Part shown: positions 48,901 to 60,140 of the stretch, piece after piece
Layout of the letters: every line of letters starts with the position of its first letter
Position numbering within the stretch: the first letter of the stretch is position 1
Assembly (NCBI GenBank): GCA_013398295.1
Contig: VZSF01008501.1
Span: 596,447 to 660,446 of the forward strand
Direction: 5' to 3'
Origin: Chionis minor
Lineage: Eukaryota > Chordata > Aves > Charadriiformes > Chionididae
Length of the DNA: 64,000 nucleotides
The notes under the pieces: generated by a model
What the model was told of the DNA's origin: nothing
Database searches by the model: none
Seen by the model: only the letters and a program-made list of their open reading frames with translations
Translations under genes and position numbers: made by a program

Positions 48901-51569
48901 CAAGTAACCCGTGCTCTGCCACTTCGCAGCCCCACAGCCAAACGCTTGCCCGTGTGTCTGCCAAGGTGTCGACTCGGCAGCCAGGACCGAAGCACCACAA
49001 CAAGCTGTGAACACCTATTAAGTCAGGCAGAGCCTCCTGTTTCAGTAGACTAACTCCACTTGTTTCGACTATCCAGTACCACGAGCGTTCCCAGCTCTCT
49101 CTCGCAGCACCTCTCCGACTCCCCTCTAGCCTGGGGACAGCTTCCAGCGGACAAGGTTTCTTGGAGACCTCACCAGGGGAGCTGTGTGAGGATCTGTGCC
49201 TTACTTGAGAGCGGTGAGGTGAGTATCTAAGAGCATTTAATCATTTAAAGTGTGCTGGAGTGCCAGCATCCATCCCCTGGCACGGACGGTCCCTTTATTT
49301 GCTTTCATGTGCCCTTGGGTACAGGCAGCCAGAATTACGCCTTACAATTTAGAAGAGGTTTCTGGGTCTGTCTGGAACAAGAGTGGAAGACTCCCAAGGG
49401 TGAAACATGAAGAGTGAAGGGTCCTGCCAAGAGCCTCCACTGGGGCACACACCCACACCGCGTAGGTTCTGTGAGTGTCCTGCCCTCCAGACCTGCTGCA
49501 TTTTCACACATTGCAGCTGAAGCCACTAAGAACACGTCTGAGTTATTACACTTTGGGTGTCTGAACCTGAGAAATGTCACTTTAGTTCAGACTCCACTGA
49601 ATTAAGCTGCCCCTGCTCCATGGCTGTGGAGCCGAGGGCACCCACGCTCTGTGCTCTCCCGGCAGATCTCAGGGACCAACGGAGCAGCTCCATTTCCACA
49701 TGACTATGCACAACCAGGACTGGTGCTAGTGAATTTTAAGTGGGGAAAACTAAAAAGGGCAAATAAAATTTTCAAACTTCCTGAAAAGTACAGGATTACT
49801 GGAAAGCTCAAACTGCTGCTCTCTGAAAAATATAAAAAGAGAATTTATAGTAGCTCATGCTAAAAAACTCCTTTGCTTTCCTTGTTTAACATACACTAAA
49901 CTTCCGTGGTGAAGAAAGGTGAAATGAAGCATCAAGAACCCCTGCAGAAAGTGCTGCAGGTTCCAGCCTAGGTTTGCTAGGGGACGAGCCGAGGCAGCCG
50001 TGTGTAAGTGCCGAGGGAAAGGTCCCAGGGAATGATGCAGTGCAGGCGGGGTCTGACGCACACAACCTTAACCCTGGCTTCCAAGTTCAAAGGACGTGTC
50101 TCGAAGCAGCCCGAGCACTTCCAGAAATCATCCAGCACCTCGCTGATTTAATGGGAGCTGGAAAATTTTGTGTTTACTAACTAGATCAATTACTCTTTGC
50201 CAAAACAAATCTGTAAAATTGTTTTAATATCTAGAGGAAGGACTGTGACTGCATAAGCATTATCAGATGAATTTTAGTATGTGGGCTAGAGACCTGACCT
50301 AAAGCTCACTCAATCGCAGTCTTTCTATTGACTCCAACACGCTTTGCAAAAGCTTTTACTAATATATTTTAGTGGCTGTAATGCATTTTTGGAACCTAAA
50401 TAAGTCATTACAATGTACTACATCAAGCAACTGATTTTTGTGCCATTTAAATTATACCTGTTGGTTGTATGCCAGATCAAGAAAGAATGGTAAAAGGCAT
50501 TATACTGAATTCCTGGGAATATACTTGCCAAAAATACTCAGGATAAAATCCTTAAATTATTTTGGGAAAGACTGAATAGCTGTATTTTCTTTCCTCCCCT
50601 GCCCTCAACTAGTCTGCATTAGGAAGGACTGTTCTCACAGCCTCCTCCCGATGTTTTGAGCCGAGCTCCATCAGCCGCCCTCCGCATGCCTCCTGGAACA
50701 ACAGTGCTGCTCTTGGGGGGTTCACGTGGCAAAAAACGACCTCAGCTGTGTTAATACAGGAATAAATTCACATGACATACTAGATACATAACTTTTCATG
50801 ACGGGCTGTTGGCAGAACCCAAACATATATATGCCAACTTTAAGCCCCATCCCTCTGAAGGGCTTTCTGCTCATGTAAATAGTACAGGCATCAATCGCTC
50901 AGCAGTTACACTGGGACAAGCGCAGATCTGATCGCTCTTCAATAAGAACAGGTGGACCTTGGTTCTACTTAGTCCAAAATCAGCCCTGAGCCTTTACTGG
51001 TAGAGAAGTGAACCTTGATTTCTTGTGTGGGTTCCCGATTAGCCTATCTGTGAGACTGCCTGCCTGTACCTTTTATGATCACTACACTGTAATTAAAACC
51101 AAAACCTTCAAGCGTGTGACTCAGAACAACTGTTGTTGCCAAGCACATGAAGGCAAAGGGGTCTTACAGCAAAGAGAAACAAACACAACAGCTTAAGAGA
51201 TGTGGAACGAAGAGAAGTTAATCGAGGGAAAGAGGAACAAGAGAGGCGATTTCAAGTTCTGATTTGGGATGGCAGAGCATGACACTGATTTTTATATTAG
51301 ACTGGAAAACACCCACCCAGCTTCCGAGAGAAGCAGAGAGAAGCAAGCCGTCCTGCAGTCAGCACTCCTCTGCCCACGGCTCCCCGGCGCGGCAGCATCC
51401 CAGGGGGCGAGAGGCTGCCCGTGCCCGCCACCAGCCGCCCCGCCACCAGCCGCCGCGCGCAAGTACCTCCACGCGACTGCCGCCAGGAACACAGCGTGAC
51501 CTCCTCGGGTATTTTTTCCAAAATTCCCCCTTCTCCCTCCCCAGAAAAAGGCCAACGAGAAGCACTTAC
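45967..51569 (-). other. MBNL1: MBNL1 intron between 154-nt and 36-nt exons
   Basis: An intron of 5.6 kb. It is mostly AT-rich unique sequence, with GC-rich inserts at 46,340-46,690 (CpG-dense) and 48,330-49,000. The open frames in these inserts overlap one another on both strands and look like no protein family. No mobile element is recognised. Confidence 0.8.
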
Positions 51570-51723
51570 CTGGTGGGAGAAAGGCTGTATGCTGCTGTAA
51601 CTGCATGTTGGCAAGAGCTTGCTGGTATTGGAAAATACCAGTGTTAAAGACCGCAGTGGCACCATTGGTTTTTTCAAGCGCAGGCCTCTTTGGTAATGGG
51701 GGAAGTACAGCTTGAGGAATTCC
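51570..51723 (-). CDS. MBNL1: MBNL1 coding exon: [18 protein letters not shown] region
   Basis: A 154-nt exon, phase 0 in and phase 1 out, encoding [20 protein letters not shown] through [10 protein letters not shown] plus the first base of a glycine codon. It covers the proline-rich stretch containing LPKRPALEK, part of the basic sequence known to contribute to nuclear import of MBNL proteins, and a glutamine-rich segment downstream. The acceptor (cgccattcag) is preceded by a U-rich tract of about 65 nt on the transcript strand, containing one undetermined base at 51,781. The donor CAG|GTAAGT is close to ideal, which fits a constitutive exon. This follows the zinc fingers directly whenever the 54-nt exon is skipped. 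Confidence 0.97.
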
Positions 51724-51732
51724 CTGAATGGC

Positions 51733-51800
51733 GGATGGGTATAAAAATAAAGTCCAGTAAAAAAAAGAAAAAAAAAACAANAAGGAAAAAAGAAAAATCA
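51733..51800 (-). promoter_or_regulatory. Extended U-rich tract before the 154-nt exon
   Basis: The plus strand is an A-rich run broken by G, with one undetermined base at 51,781. On the transcript strand it is an unusually long pyrimidine tract, just ahead of the acceptor of the 154-nt exon. It is the likely U2AF/PTB binding region. The homopolymer probably caused the ambiguous base call. Confidence 0.6.
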
Positions 51801-52026
51801 GTAGAAGGCAAAAAAACCAGGCAGCACCATGTTTATCCATGAGCAAGCAAGCAGCGTAGCGGACTTAACTACCAAATAAAAGGCGAGGTAAAAGCTTTAC
51901 GAGGGAGCGCTACTTTAGCCTACCATTACAGCGGCACAGGTACCGTGTGGGAGCCGTACGTTACAGGACCCGGCGTGGGCATTACGCTACTGTAAAGCTT
52001 CAGGGCTTCGGTGAGGAGCAGGGCTA

Positions 52027-52694
52027 NNNNNNNNNNNNNNNNNNNNNNNNNNNNNNNNNNNNNNNNNNNNNNNNNNNNNNNNNNNNNNNNNNNNNNNNNN
52101 NNNNNNNNNNNNNNNNNNNNNNNNNNNNNNNNNNNNNNNNNNNNNNNNNNNNNNNNNNNNNNNNNNNNNNNNNNNNNNNNNNNNNNNNNNNNNNNNNNNN
52201 NNNNNNNNNNNNNNNNNNNNNNNNNNNNNNNNNNNNNNNNNNNNNNNNNNNNNNNNNNNNNNNNNNNNNNNNNNNNNNNNNNNNNNNNNNNNNNNNNNNN
52301 NNNNNNNNNNNNNNNNNNNNNNNNNNNNNNNNNNNNNNNNNNNNNNNNNNNNNNNNNNNNNNNNNNNNNNNNNNNNNNNNNNNNNNNNNNNNNNNNNNNN
52401 NNNNNNNNNNNNNNNNNNNNNNNNNNNNNNNNNNNNNNNNNNNNNNNNNNNNNNNNNNNNNNNNNNNNNNNNNNNNNNNNNNNNNNNNNNNNNNNNNNNN
52501 NNNNNNNNNNNNNNNNNNNNNNNNNNNNNNNNNNNNNNNNNNNNNNNNNNNNNNNNNNNNNNNNNNNNNNNNNNNNNNNNNNNNNNNNNNNNNNNNNNNN
52601 NNNNNNNNNNNNNNNNNNNNNNNNNNNNNNNNNNNNNNNNNNNNNNNNNNNNNNNNNNNNNNNNNNNNNNNNNNNNNNNNNNNNNNNNNNNNNN
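52027..52694. other. Assembly gap (668 N) probably hiding the 54-nt MBNL1 exon
   Basis: A run of 668 unknown bases lies between the zinc-finger exon and the 154-nt exon. In vertebrate MBNL1 an 18-codon alternative exon (TQSAVKSLKRPLEATFDL), which promotes nuclear localisation, sits between these two. No trace of it is visible in the sequenced parts of this intron. Because its length is a multiple of three, its absence leaves the frame intact, so phase cannot prove presence or loss. The right flank (52,695-52,830) is extremely GC- and CpG-rich, a usual cause of assembly failure. Long open frames that cross this region consist mostly of N and are not genes. Confidence 0.9.
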
Positions 52695-52830
52695 CCGCCC
52701 CCTCCGCCGGCCTCGCCGCTGCCGCCGCGCCCGCCGGGCGCCTCTTCCCACACCCCAGGGGGCTCCGCACACGGGACCACGTGCCACCGCTGCCCTGCGC
52801 CGGCCGCCCCGGCCGGGGAAACCAGTCCCA
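52695..52830. other. CpG-rich edge of a possible intragenic CpG island
   Basis: The first 135 bases after the gap are almost pure C and G, with many CpG dinucleotides (for example cctcgccgctgccgccgcgc). They look like the edge of a CpG island extending into the gap. Inside a gene this could be an internal or antisense promoter, or a misjoined contig end. Nothing here resolves which. Confidence 0.45.
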
Positions 52831-53040
52831 GAGAGATTCGTGTCGGGGTGCTGCAGCTACGGGGGGTGCTCTGTGCCCTGCCAGAGCTGCCGGCAGCCCG
52901 CAGCAGGGACCGGGACAGGAGGGCCACAAACAGCATTAACGCGGTCAGATCCACCTCAAACCACGTCCCTCCAAATACGGACTTAGGGTAACTGAAACAC
53001 GGGATTATCTATCTGTGCGACTAGATAGATACACATCTAC

Positions 53041-53130
53041 CCCCCCCAAACATACAACAAACTATATATACATATATGCACACACACATACACACACGCA
53101 CACACGTATGCACACATATATGTACATATA
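53041..53130. repeat. CA/TA dinucleotide repeat; GU-rich in the MBNL1 transcript
   Basis: A mixed (CA)n and (TA)n microsatellite with short C and A runs. On the MBNL1 strand it is UGUGUG/UAUGUG-rich and starts about 220 nt after the donor of the zinc-finger 3/4 exon. CELF-family proteins bind GU-rich RNA, so a regulatory effect on the neighbouring alternative exon is conceivable but not shown. Confidence 0.85.
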
Positions 53131-53348
53131 GATACTCTGTACGTCAGCAGGCAAAAATTAGTGAAACACCTTAACGGTCTGAAACTACTTAAGAGCAGAT
53201 CTGGCACCACATGCTGAGAAAGCTCATCACACCATGTCGTGACTGGGATCCCCGAGCACACGCACCCCCCTCCGGCAAGACCAGATAACACGTCAGTCAC
53301 AGTCTGCCCTCAACAGCCGGCTACTCCGGAGGCGCTTCCCAGACTCAC

Positions 53349-53606
53349 CATGGCAGCTGCAGTCGCTGCTGCCTGGGCAGCTGCAGCTTGGTTAACCTGG
53401 TACTGGGCAGCCTTGATCTTGGCTTGCAGGTGTGCGGGAGGGTGAAAATATTTGCACTTTTCCCGTGAGCATCTCCCTTTGATGTAATCCATGCAGACGG
53501 TGACCGTGTTGTCGTTGGTGTCGATCATGGCGCTGTCGGCAGGGTGAGCGAACCGGCAGTCGTTCTCTCCCCGGTTGCAGTTGCCACGCTGGTACTCTCG
53601 ACATAC
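53349..53606 (-). CDS. MBNL1: MBNL1 coding exon: CCCH zinc fingers 3 and 4
   Basis: A 258-nt, phase-0 exon of 86 residues, from [10 protein letters not shown] to QAAATAAAM. Finger 3 shows C-x7-C-x6-C-x3-H ([20 protein letters not shown]). Finger 4 shows C-x7-C-x4-C-x3-H ([18 protein letters not shown]). All eight metal ligands are present, so this RNA-binding pair should fold normally. The exon ends in an alanine/glutamine-rich tail. The acceptor follows a tract ending gctgtctcag; the donor is ATG|GTGAGT, a strong site. The only difference I notice from the mammalian protein is HPADSAMID in place of HPADSTMID. The fingers recognise YGCY RNA and are essential for splicing control. Confidence 0.98.
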
Positions 53607-54031
53607 CTGAGACAGCGGGAAAAGAAAGTTGCTTAATTCGGGTGACGAGTGTGGCGGGCACGGCTCGGAGCACAGCCAGGGCTTCCGAACCTCTGCGAGA
53701 GCGCCGCGAGGCCGGGCGCCCGGCCCCGGGAGGAGCACAGCAGTGCTGGGACCGTGGGCTTGGCTCCCTGACACCAGGGACCTGGCTTCTCTAAAGCCAC
53801 TTCCGATGCCAAAGAGCACCAAAACCCACCAGGATCAAGAGCCAAGCACACAGCACATTTTATTTTGGCTCCCACTTAGCTGCCCGCAGGGCGCTCTCTG
53901 TTTTCTGGAGAAACGTACCGGGGTCAGCTCTCAGAGACCACCCCGAGCACCACAGTGCTCGGATGCAGCCAGGCTCCACTGGGCTCTGGCTGTGTCTGAG
54001 GTAGCAAGGCTCAATGCGTTCATCAAGGTGA

Positions 54032-54091
54032 CCGGGAGGATGGCCGTGGGGCCGGGAGGATGGCCGTGGGGCCGGGAGGATGGCTGCGGGG
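54032..54091. repeat. Triplicate of a 20-bp unit
   Basis: Three consecutive copies of ccgggaggatggccgtgggg, the third with two changes. It is a small local duplication in the intron and is G-rich on the plus strand. Confidence 0.9.
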
Positions 54092-54363
54092 CACCCGGAG
54101 CAGCCCCACGGGAGAGGCACTTGGTGGCCGTGCCGGGAACGAGCTGCACCCACGATCCAGGCGTCTGCCACGAGAGGGCAATCCAAACCCCAGTGGCGGC
54201 CGCCTGCGCCGCTGCCCGGCGTGGCCCTGTGGATCTGTGGGAAAGAGCAGAGGCTGCAGCGGAGCAGTCACCGGTCCCACCGCCGCACCGCGGCTGCATG
54301 GCAGCGCCCGAACGAAGCTGACGGAATCAGAACTTGCACAAAGAGACCTGCCTGGCTGGAGAG

Positions 54364-54532
54364 CATCCCCCTGCTGCATCCTCTTGCAGTGTCCCCCTGC
54401 CGTGTCCCCCTGCTGCGCCCCCTTGCAGTGTCCCCCTGCTGCGTCCCCCTGCTGCATCTCTCTGCGGCGTCCCCCCTCTGCATCCCCCTGCTGCGTTCCC
54501 CTCCTGCATCCCCCTGCTGCATCCCCCTGCTG
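54364..54532. repeat. 13-bp minisatellite, about 13 copies
   Basis: Roughly thirteen tandem copies of a 13-bp unit with consensus catccccctgctg, with no insertions but scattered substitutions. Because 13 is not a multiple of three, all frames stay open and produce spurious proline/cysteine-rich or glycine-rich frames. On the transcript strand every unit carries a run of about five G, so the intronic RNA is a good candidate for G-quadruplex formation. Confidence 0.92.
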
Positions 54533-57500
54533 CTCCAGCCGGCACAGCCCCCCCGGACTCCAGGCACCACCGGTGGCGCAGACAGTAACTTCACCAAGGT
54601 GCAACAAGCACCAGCTCCCTCTTCACACACCTCACACCCCCTATATTTAAAAAGTGACACGTGTTCTTTTCACGGTCAGCTCTGCACAAACTGCACACAA
54701 AAATTCGTTTGTCATTTTAGTTTTCCACGGGCGATAGGAAACAGGAAGGGACAAAAGCAACCACGTTTGTATAAAAATAAAACCACATTAGTAGGTAGAA
54801 TGTCCTTTTAAAGGTGGGTGCCCATGAGCTTGGATCATCAGTATTTCCTCAAGGACCTTGGCTCCAATCCCTGCAACAATCCAAATTTGGCTGTTGTTTG
54901 GTTTCCATCCACGCTGGGGCTCTAGCTGCTTTTTAACCCCTGTGCTGCCTCAACGACCAGCTGCCCATCACCTGAGACCCATGAGATAACATCCCCAAAG
55001 GACAAGAGCAATGCCATTTGTGAAGCCATCGCAGGAAACATGTTTGTCCGGGGTCATTCCAGCATGACCCTATTTATAGTCTTTTTCCAGGCGCTGACAA
55101 AGACTCTGGATGCGTATTTCCCGCAGAGCCGAATGAGCCAGGCCAGGCACCTCCATTGCTCCCGCTCATCCCCGTGGCCCTGCTGCTCGCGGCTGGGGCC
55201 TGCAGAAACCTTTCTGCGGCACACGTGAAACAGACTGGGCAAACTCCTCAGCTGGAAAATAACCACCAGTAATTCCGCAGCCAGATCCCTTCCCTGGTCT
55301 ACTCCCCATGCAGCGGCACGGACCGCTTTGCCGCCAGCACGACACAAGGAGTGACTGGGGAAGGAGGTGGCACCAGCCTAAGCCATCAAAAACCCCAGGT
55401 CTGCTTCCGGTATCTGTTGGGTGCTCGCACCATCCCTGCTCACGCCGGACCCCTGGTCTCCCCCCCAGGCACACACCCAGCGGAGCCGGCAGGTCTCCGT
55501 GTCTCCACCGCCCGCGGCACGGCTCGCTCCCTTCCACCGGCCAGGAACGCTCTCCGGGCCACAAACCAGGGCCTTCCACCCAAGCAGAGAAAAACGGATC
55601 ATTTCCTTTGCTTATTTGTTTGCAGTCTAGAAGTAAACTGAAGCCTTTTCCTATGAAGATGAAGGATGCACCTAATGTCACCTGACAGTCTTTGCTCTTT
55701 GTCTTGCATTGGTGACCCACGAAACCGAGCTCTCAGAGCCACTCCACATGTATGCAAGATCTGCTCCATTAATAACCCAAAGACAATATATACAAATCCA
55801 TATGTAAGTGTATATAAATAAAAAAGTAGCTTTGTATACAGACAGAGAAAGAAAAAGGATCCACAAATAAGCTAATTTTATCACAGTTCAAAACCACAGA
55901 AGAATGACCAGAAAATTGAAACAGGCAGACAGAGACAGCCTTTGGCACGGGCAGAGCACGTCGTTGGGGAGCTGTCACGCAGGAGCCGAGATACGGCAGT
56001 GAACGGCACCCTCAGTGCTCCCTACCAGATCCCCGAGCCACGGGTTACAGCAGGCCGACACAGACCATAATACTGCTGCGCCTTTTAATCACCGTGACCA
56101 GCACCGGCTTTGCAACCACTGCGGCGGTAGCCAAGAATGTTTCCAACTCTTGTTTATTTAAAAGCAAGCATTGAAAATGGTGCTATTTTTTGCCACAGGC
56201 ATGCAGCAATATATCATTCATCTGCCTGGGTAAAGAGCGGCACAGAAGCATGAGACGTCATCTGGTCTTTCATACCTGGAGAACTTTTATTTAGTTATTT
56301 ATTAATAGCCCTGCAATTAGTACCCTAATTTTCAACTCAGTACGTTAAGAAACATTAAAAAAAAAGAGGCACCTGTACATCTCTAGTCTGAGTTAGTGCC
56401 GCAGCATTACAGACTCACTGTAATTACCTAACTTGTTCTAACTTCAGGCTGAGTTTATCCTGGTTGCCCCACTGGGATTCAAGTTGCCCCCGCTGGTGGG
56501 CAGACACCGCCGCATCAGCCCGGCGACGGCAGAGGTGCCACGCTGCTCGCCCGAAGCGGGCAGAGCTGCGGCTGGAGGGACACGGCCAGCGGGGCTGAGA
56601 CCCTGCCCCGCCGTCAGCAACACACCTCTCCTCTGCACCACGGGGATTCGTCACAGCGGCACGCTGTTATCCCGCACATTCCCAACCTTCAAACAAACCA
56701 CACCGCTAGGTCAGATTTTCTGATTATCCAAGATCTGAAAAACTCTAAGACTTCTAAGCTGCTTCTTTCTGGAAAAAAATGGGATGTATCAAACAAGCAG
56801 GAAACAGCACCTTGGTTGTGGTCACTCTTGATTCTTGAATACTTCTCATAGAAAATGATGGCATTCAAACGGAAACGCGCACGTTTTAAATAAAACCGTT
56901 AAGCAATTCCTTTCTCTCTCACTTCCCCGTCCTTCTCACTTCTCTTCTAGTTCACTGGAAAAGCCACACTTTTGTTCAAGATATTTCTGGCAGGAGAGGA
57001 GCATGAGGAAAAACCTCAGCCCATGAAATTTCCACCCTGAGATGCAGATTCCTTATGGGAGTGACTCAACGCACCGGACACCCAAACATCTGCATGCTAT
57101 CCGTACAGGCGACACGGTCCAAATGCCTATTACATCAATCCTACTGCGAGCAGCAGTCACCGACCTTGTCTTATGAATATTCATGTTAATTCCGGAGAGC
57201 AGGCACACTGCCTGGCAGATCTGTGTTGTCTGCCTGCTTTCCTTAAAATCCCAGGTATACGTATCGAGAGCTTTTAGTTGTGGAACATCCAATTCAGTAC
57301 CTCAGAACACGTGCGCTAACTTAATTAACACCAGAGGACATTGTTCTTGAAAATAAGTGTTTAAAATTCTAAGCAGAACAAATCATATTCCAAGATTAGA
57401 TGCTAACATCACAGCAGTTATTTTTCTCAAGGACAGTTCATTCCAAGGGAGAGCGAGCTGAGCCATATAAAGCGCTCTGATCGTGTCGTAACAAACAACA

Positions 57501-59964
57501 ATACCGACAGCAATAAGCTCACTTAAAGAGCAGGTAGATGCATGTTGGCTTCTCTGAGAGGTAACAACCATGCAAAACCTTTCAAATCAGTTCTGCATTT
57601 CTGTAATCTATAAAGTACTTTAAAATGTGTTGCTGTTCATAAAAATGATGTGCTTATTTGGTGTTTGCATACTAAATTTGGATACTCCAGATGAAATGAC
57701 TGATACACTGGGCAGCACTGCCAAATTATCTTCTCACCTGCATATTTTACTGTTTAAACTGCATTTGCTGAAGGGAAAAAAGGCAAAGGAAAAGATGTGC
57801 AACATTCCCACCAGACACTAATTTTGTAAGACAGCAGTGCGGTGTAGAATTGCAGAGCCAGTGTGTCAACCTGGATGTGCTCTTGATCCCAGCCAAAATA
57901 AAAAGCAAAACTTAAAACACCTTAAAAGGTAGAAGAAGTTGGATTTTTATGGAAGTGATGTACATCAAGCAATAGCTAGAGCAGAGCCAAGGGAAGGCCC
58001 TGTTAGGGAGGCTGGGCTGGGGCAGGCCTCCTCCAAGGACAAGGACATCTCGGAAGAGCGGAGCCTACTGGGGTAACTGCAGTTACAGTGGAGAAGCTGC
58101 TGGGACAATGAGCTGGGAGGTCACTCAACTGGAGACTCTGGCCGGAAGCAGTGTCCTGCTGGACCACGCTCCGGCTGCCAGCAGAGCCCACGGGAGGGCT
58201 GGTGCCGTCTCCCCAGCGCAGCCGAGGGCTCTGCCCGGCACGGGGGGCTGCCCCGCCGCAGCTCAGCCAGCACACAGGGATCCGGCCCGCTCGGGCTCCA
58301 CCAGCAGTTCCTGCGGCAAACGAAGTCTGGTCCCAGAGGAATCCCCACACAGCGCCATTCCAGCAAGAGAGCTCACAGCAGAGACACTCCTTTAAGCCTC
58401 AGCACTTCTCTTCAGGGGTTCTCAACTTGACCATCATCTTCCTTTCCATGCAAGTTCAAAGCAAAACCACTCGGCCTTTTTGAAAGATTTTACTGATTTC
58501 AGATGTTTTTCCTGGCCTTTCCTAACTGATAAAAATGGTTTTTACTGCAGACTGTGCCCCCGGGTGTTTTGTGAAGAGTAACACTCTCACGGCTCCCTCT
58601 CGTGCAGAAGAGTTTGGCTCAGCAGTGTAGCACTTCTCTAAATAGCTGTATAAAGAGAACACACGCATCCGGAGGACAAAATCCTGCACGTTGAAGTCCC
58701 AGATTTCATTAGCTCCCCGCGCACTTCAGTCCCAGTCTGCCCGCTGGCACAAGCTCTGCCCTGGAGGCTCCACAGGAAGAGCTCCCCCCGATGGACACGT
58801 TTCCCAGGCCAAGGGCAGAGCTGGTGCTCGGGGACTTGGGGTACGTCCTGCTCCTGCTGACGGACAGAAAGCCTGTGAGCCCACACTCCCCAGCACCGCC
58901 CAGCAGCGCCGTGGCCCCGGCGCGGGTGCAGGCGCAATCAAACACCGCAGCCAACCTCGGCGCTGCAACCCGAAGGGCTCCCCGCCATCAGCATCCTCCT
59001 CTCGGTACACATTTCTGATTCTAGCATGACTTATTGATGAAATTTATCTAATTGCATCTTGGTTTAAACCACCCCTGGCAGGTATCCACAGTGAAGCAGA
59101 GTCCTCAAAGGAAACGCATTCCGTGGTGATTCCAAACTGCCATGTGTGCGCCAGCTCTGAGCTCGGTGCGGCTGCCTCTCCTGTAATCCGACCACGCTTT
59201 GGGGAACGCTTTCCTCGGAGAAAACATCTCTAAAAAGGGAAATGATGCGATCCCGCAGAAGGGGAACCTGTGGTGACGTGAGCTCTGAGAATAGTGGCAG
59301 CGGGAAATGCTCGCTGCCAGATGACCCCCCACACCCCTCCCAGCTCGCAGCCTTCTGAGCGGCAGCTTGTCGGTCAGAGATGCAAATAAGAAAAAGGAAT
59401 TAATTTTCCTTCTAAGGAGAATCAATCCCTGTTAAGGAGATGCATGGGCAGAAAGAAAACCATTGAAATCACAGCTGTCTGCGTTTTAAAACTGAGATCC
59501 TTCTCGCTTCTCCCATGGTGCTCCCTGAGCTCAGCGACCACATCCAAGGGCAGAACAACCCGTCCACCCGCTGTAGCCCCAAGTCTCCCCAGGCAGAGGA
59601 GAGGCTGCAGCACCCCGATCTCCCAGACCTGCCCTGTGCTAAGGCCACAGAGCGCCAGTGCTGAGCGCTGAGGGCAGAGCGGGAGCGCTGGGGCTGCAGG
59701 GACGGGGCACCGCACAGATTGGCTCTCTCCACTGCCCACCGGAGCTGCTGCTGGGCTGGACTGGGAGAGCACCACTGGCCGTGCTGCAGGGAGAGCCGAC
59801 CTCCCGCAGGCAACGCGTGCTCTAACACACCGCCGTGTCCAGGAGACAAACGGAATGACAGCGGCTCGTCCTGCCAGCCCAGCCTCTCCCATCGCTGCCT
59901 TTTAACTGCCGGGCCTGACTGGGGCTGCTGAGCGCCTGCTTGTGGGCAGCACAGCCTGAGCTCC

Positions 59965-60140
59965 TGGCTGTGCTCGTGGCTGTGCTCTCAGACTGCTCAC
60001 AGGCTGTACTTGCGGGTTGTGCTCGTGGCTGTGCTCGCAGACTTCTCACAGGTTGTGCTTGCAGGTTGTGCTCACGGTTGTACTCACAGGCTGTGCTCAT
60101 GGCTGTGCTCGCAGGCTGTGCTCACGGCTGTGCTCTCTGG
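59965..60140. repeat. 12/13-bp minisatellite (ggctgtgctcrca)
   Basis: About fourteen diverged copies of a unit alternating between 12 and 13 bp, consensus ggctgtgctcgca/ggctgtgctcgt. The alternation gives a higher-order period of about 25 bp. It lies in the intron about 0.6 kb downstream, in transcript order, of the linker exon. Cysteine/alanine-rich open frames over it are artefacts. Confidence 0.88.

Larger units (their letters stand above)
51724..53348 (-). other. MBNL1: MBNL1 intron(s) flanking the hidden 54-nt exon
   Basis: This stretch is interrupted by the 668-N gap. The right part holds CpG-rich sequence (52,695-52,830) and a CA/TA dinucleotide tract (53,041-53,130) that reads as GU-rich in the transcript. 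The left part holds the U-rich tract before the 154-nt exon. If the 54-nt exon is in the gap, this is two introns. Confidence 0.8.

Noticed and set aside
51926..52991. Open frames of 266-342 codons on both strands across this region
   Set aside because: They are made almost entirely of undetermined bases from the assembly gap; the real residues at either end show no family.
54023..54811. Cysteine/proline-rich and Gly/Gln-rich frames over the 13-bp repeat
   Set aside because: A 13-bp repeat keeps all frames open and cycles through them; the translations are repeat artefacts inside an MBNL1 intron.
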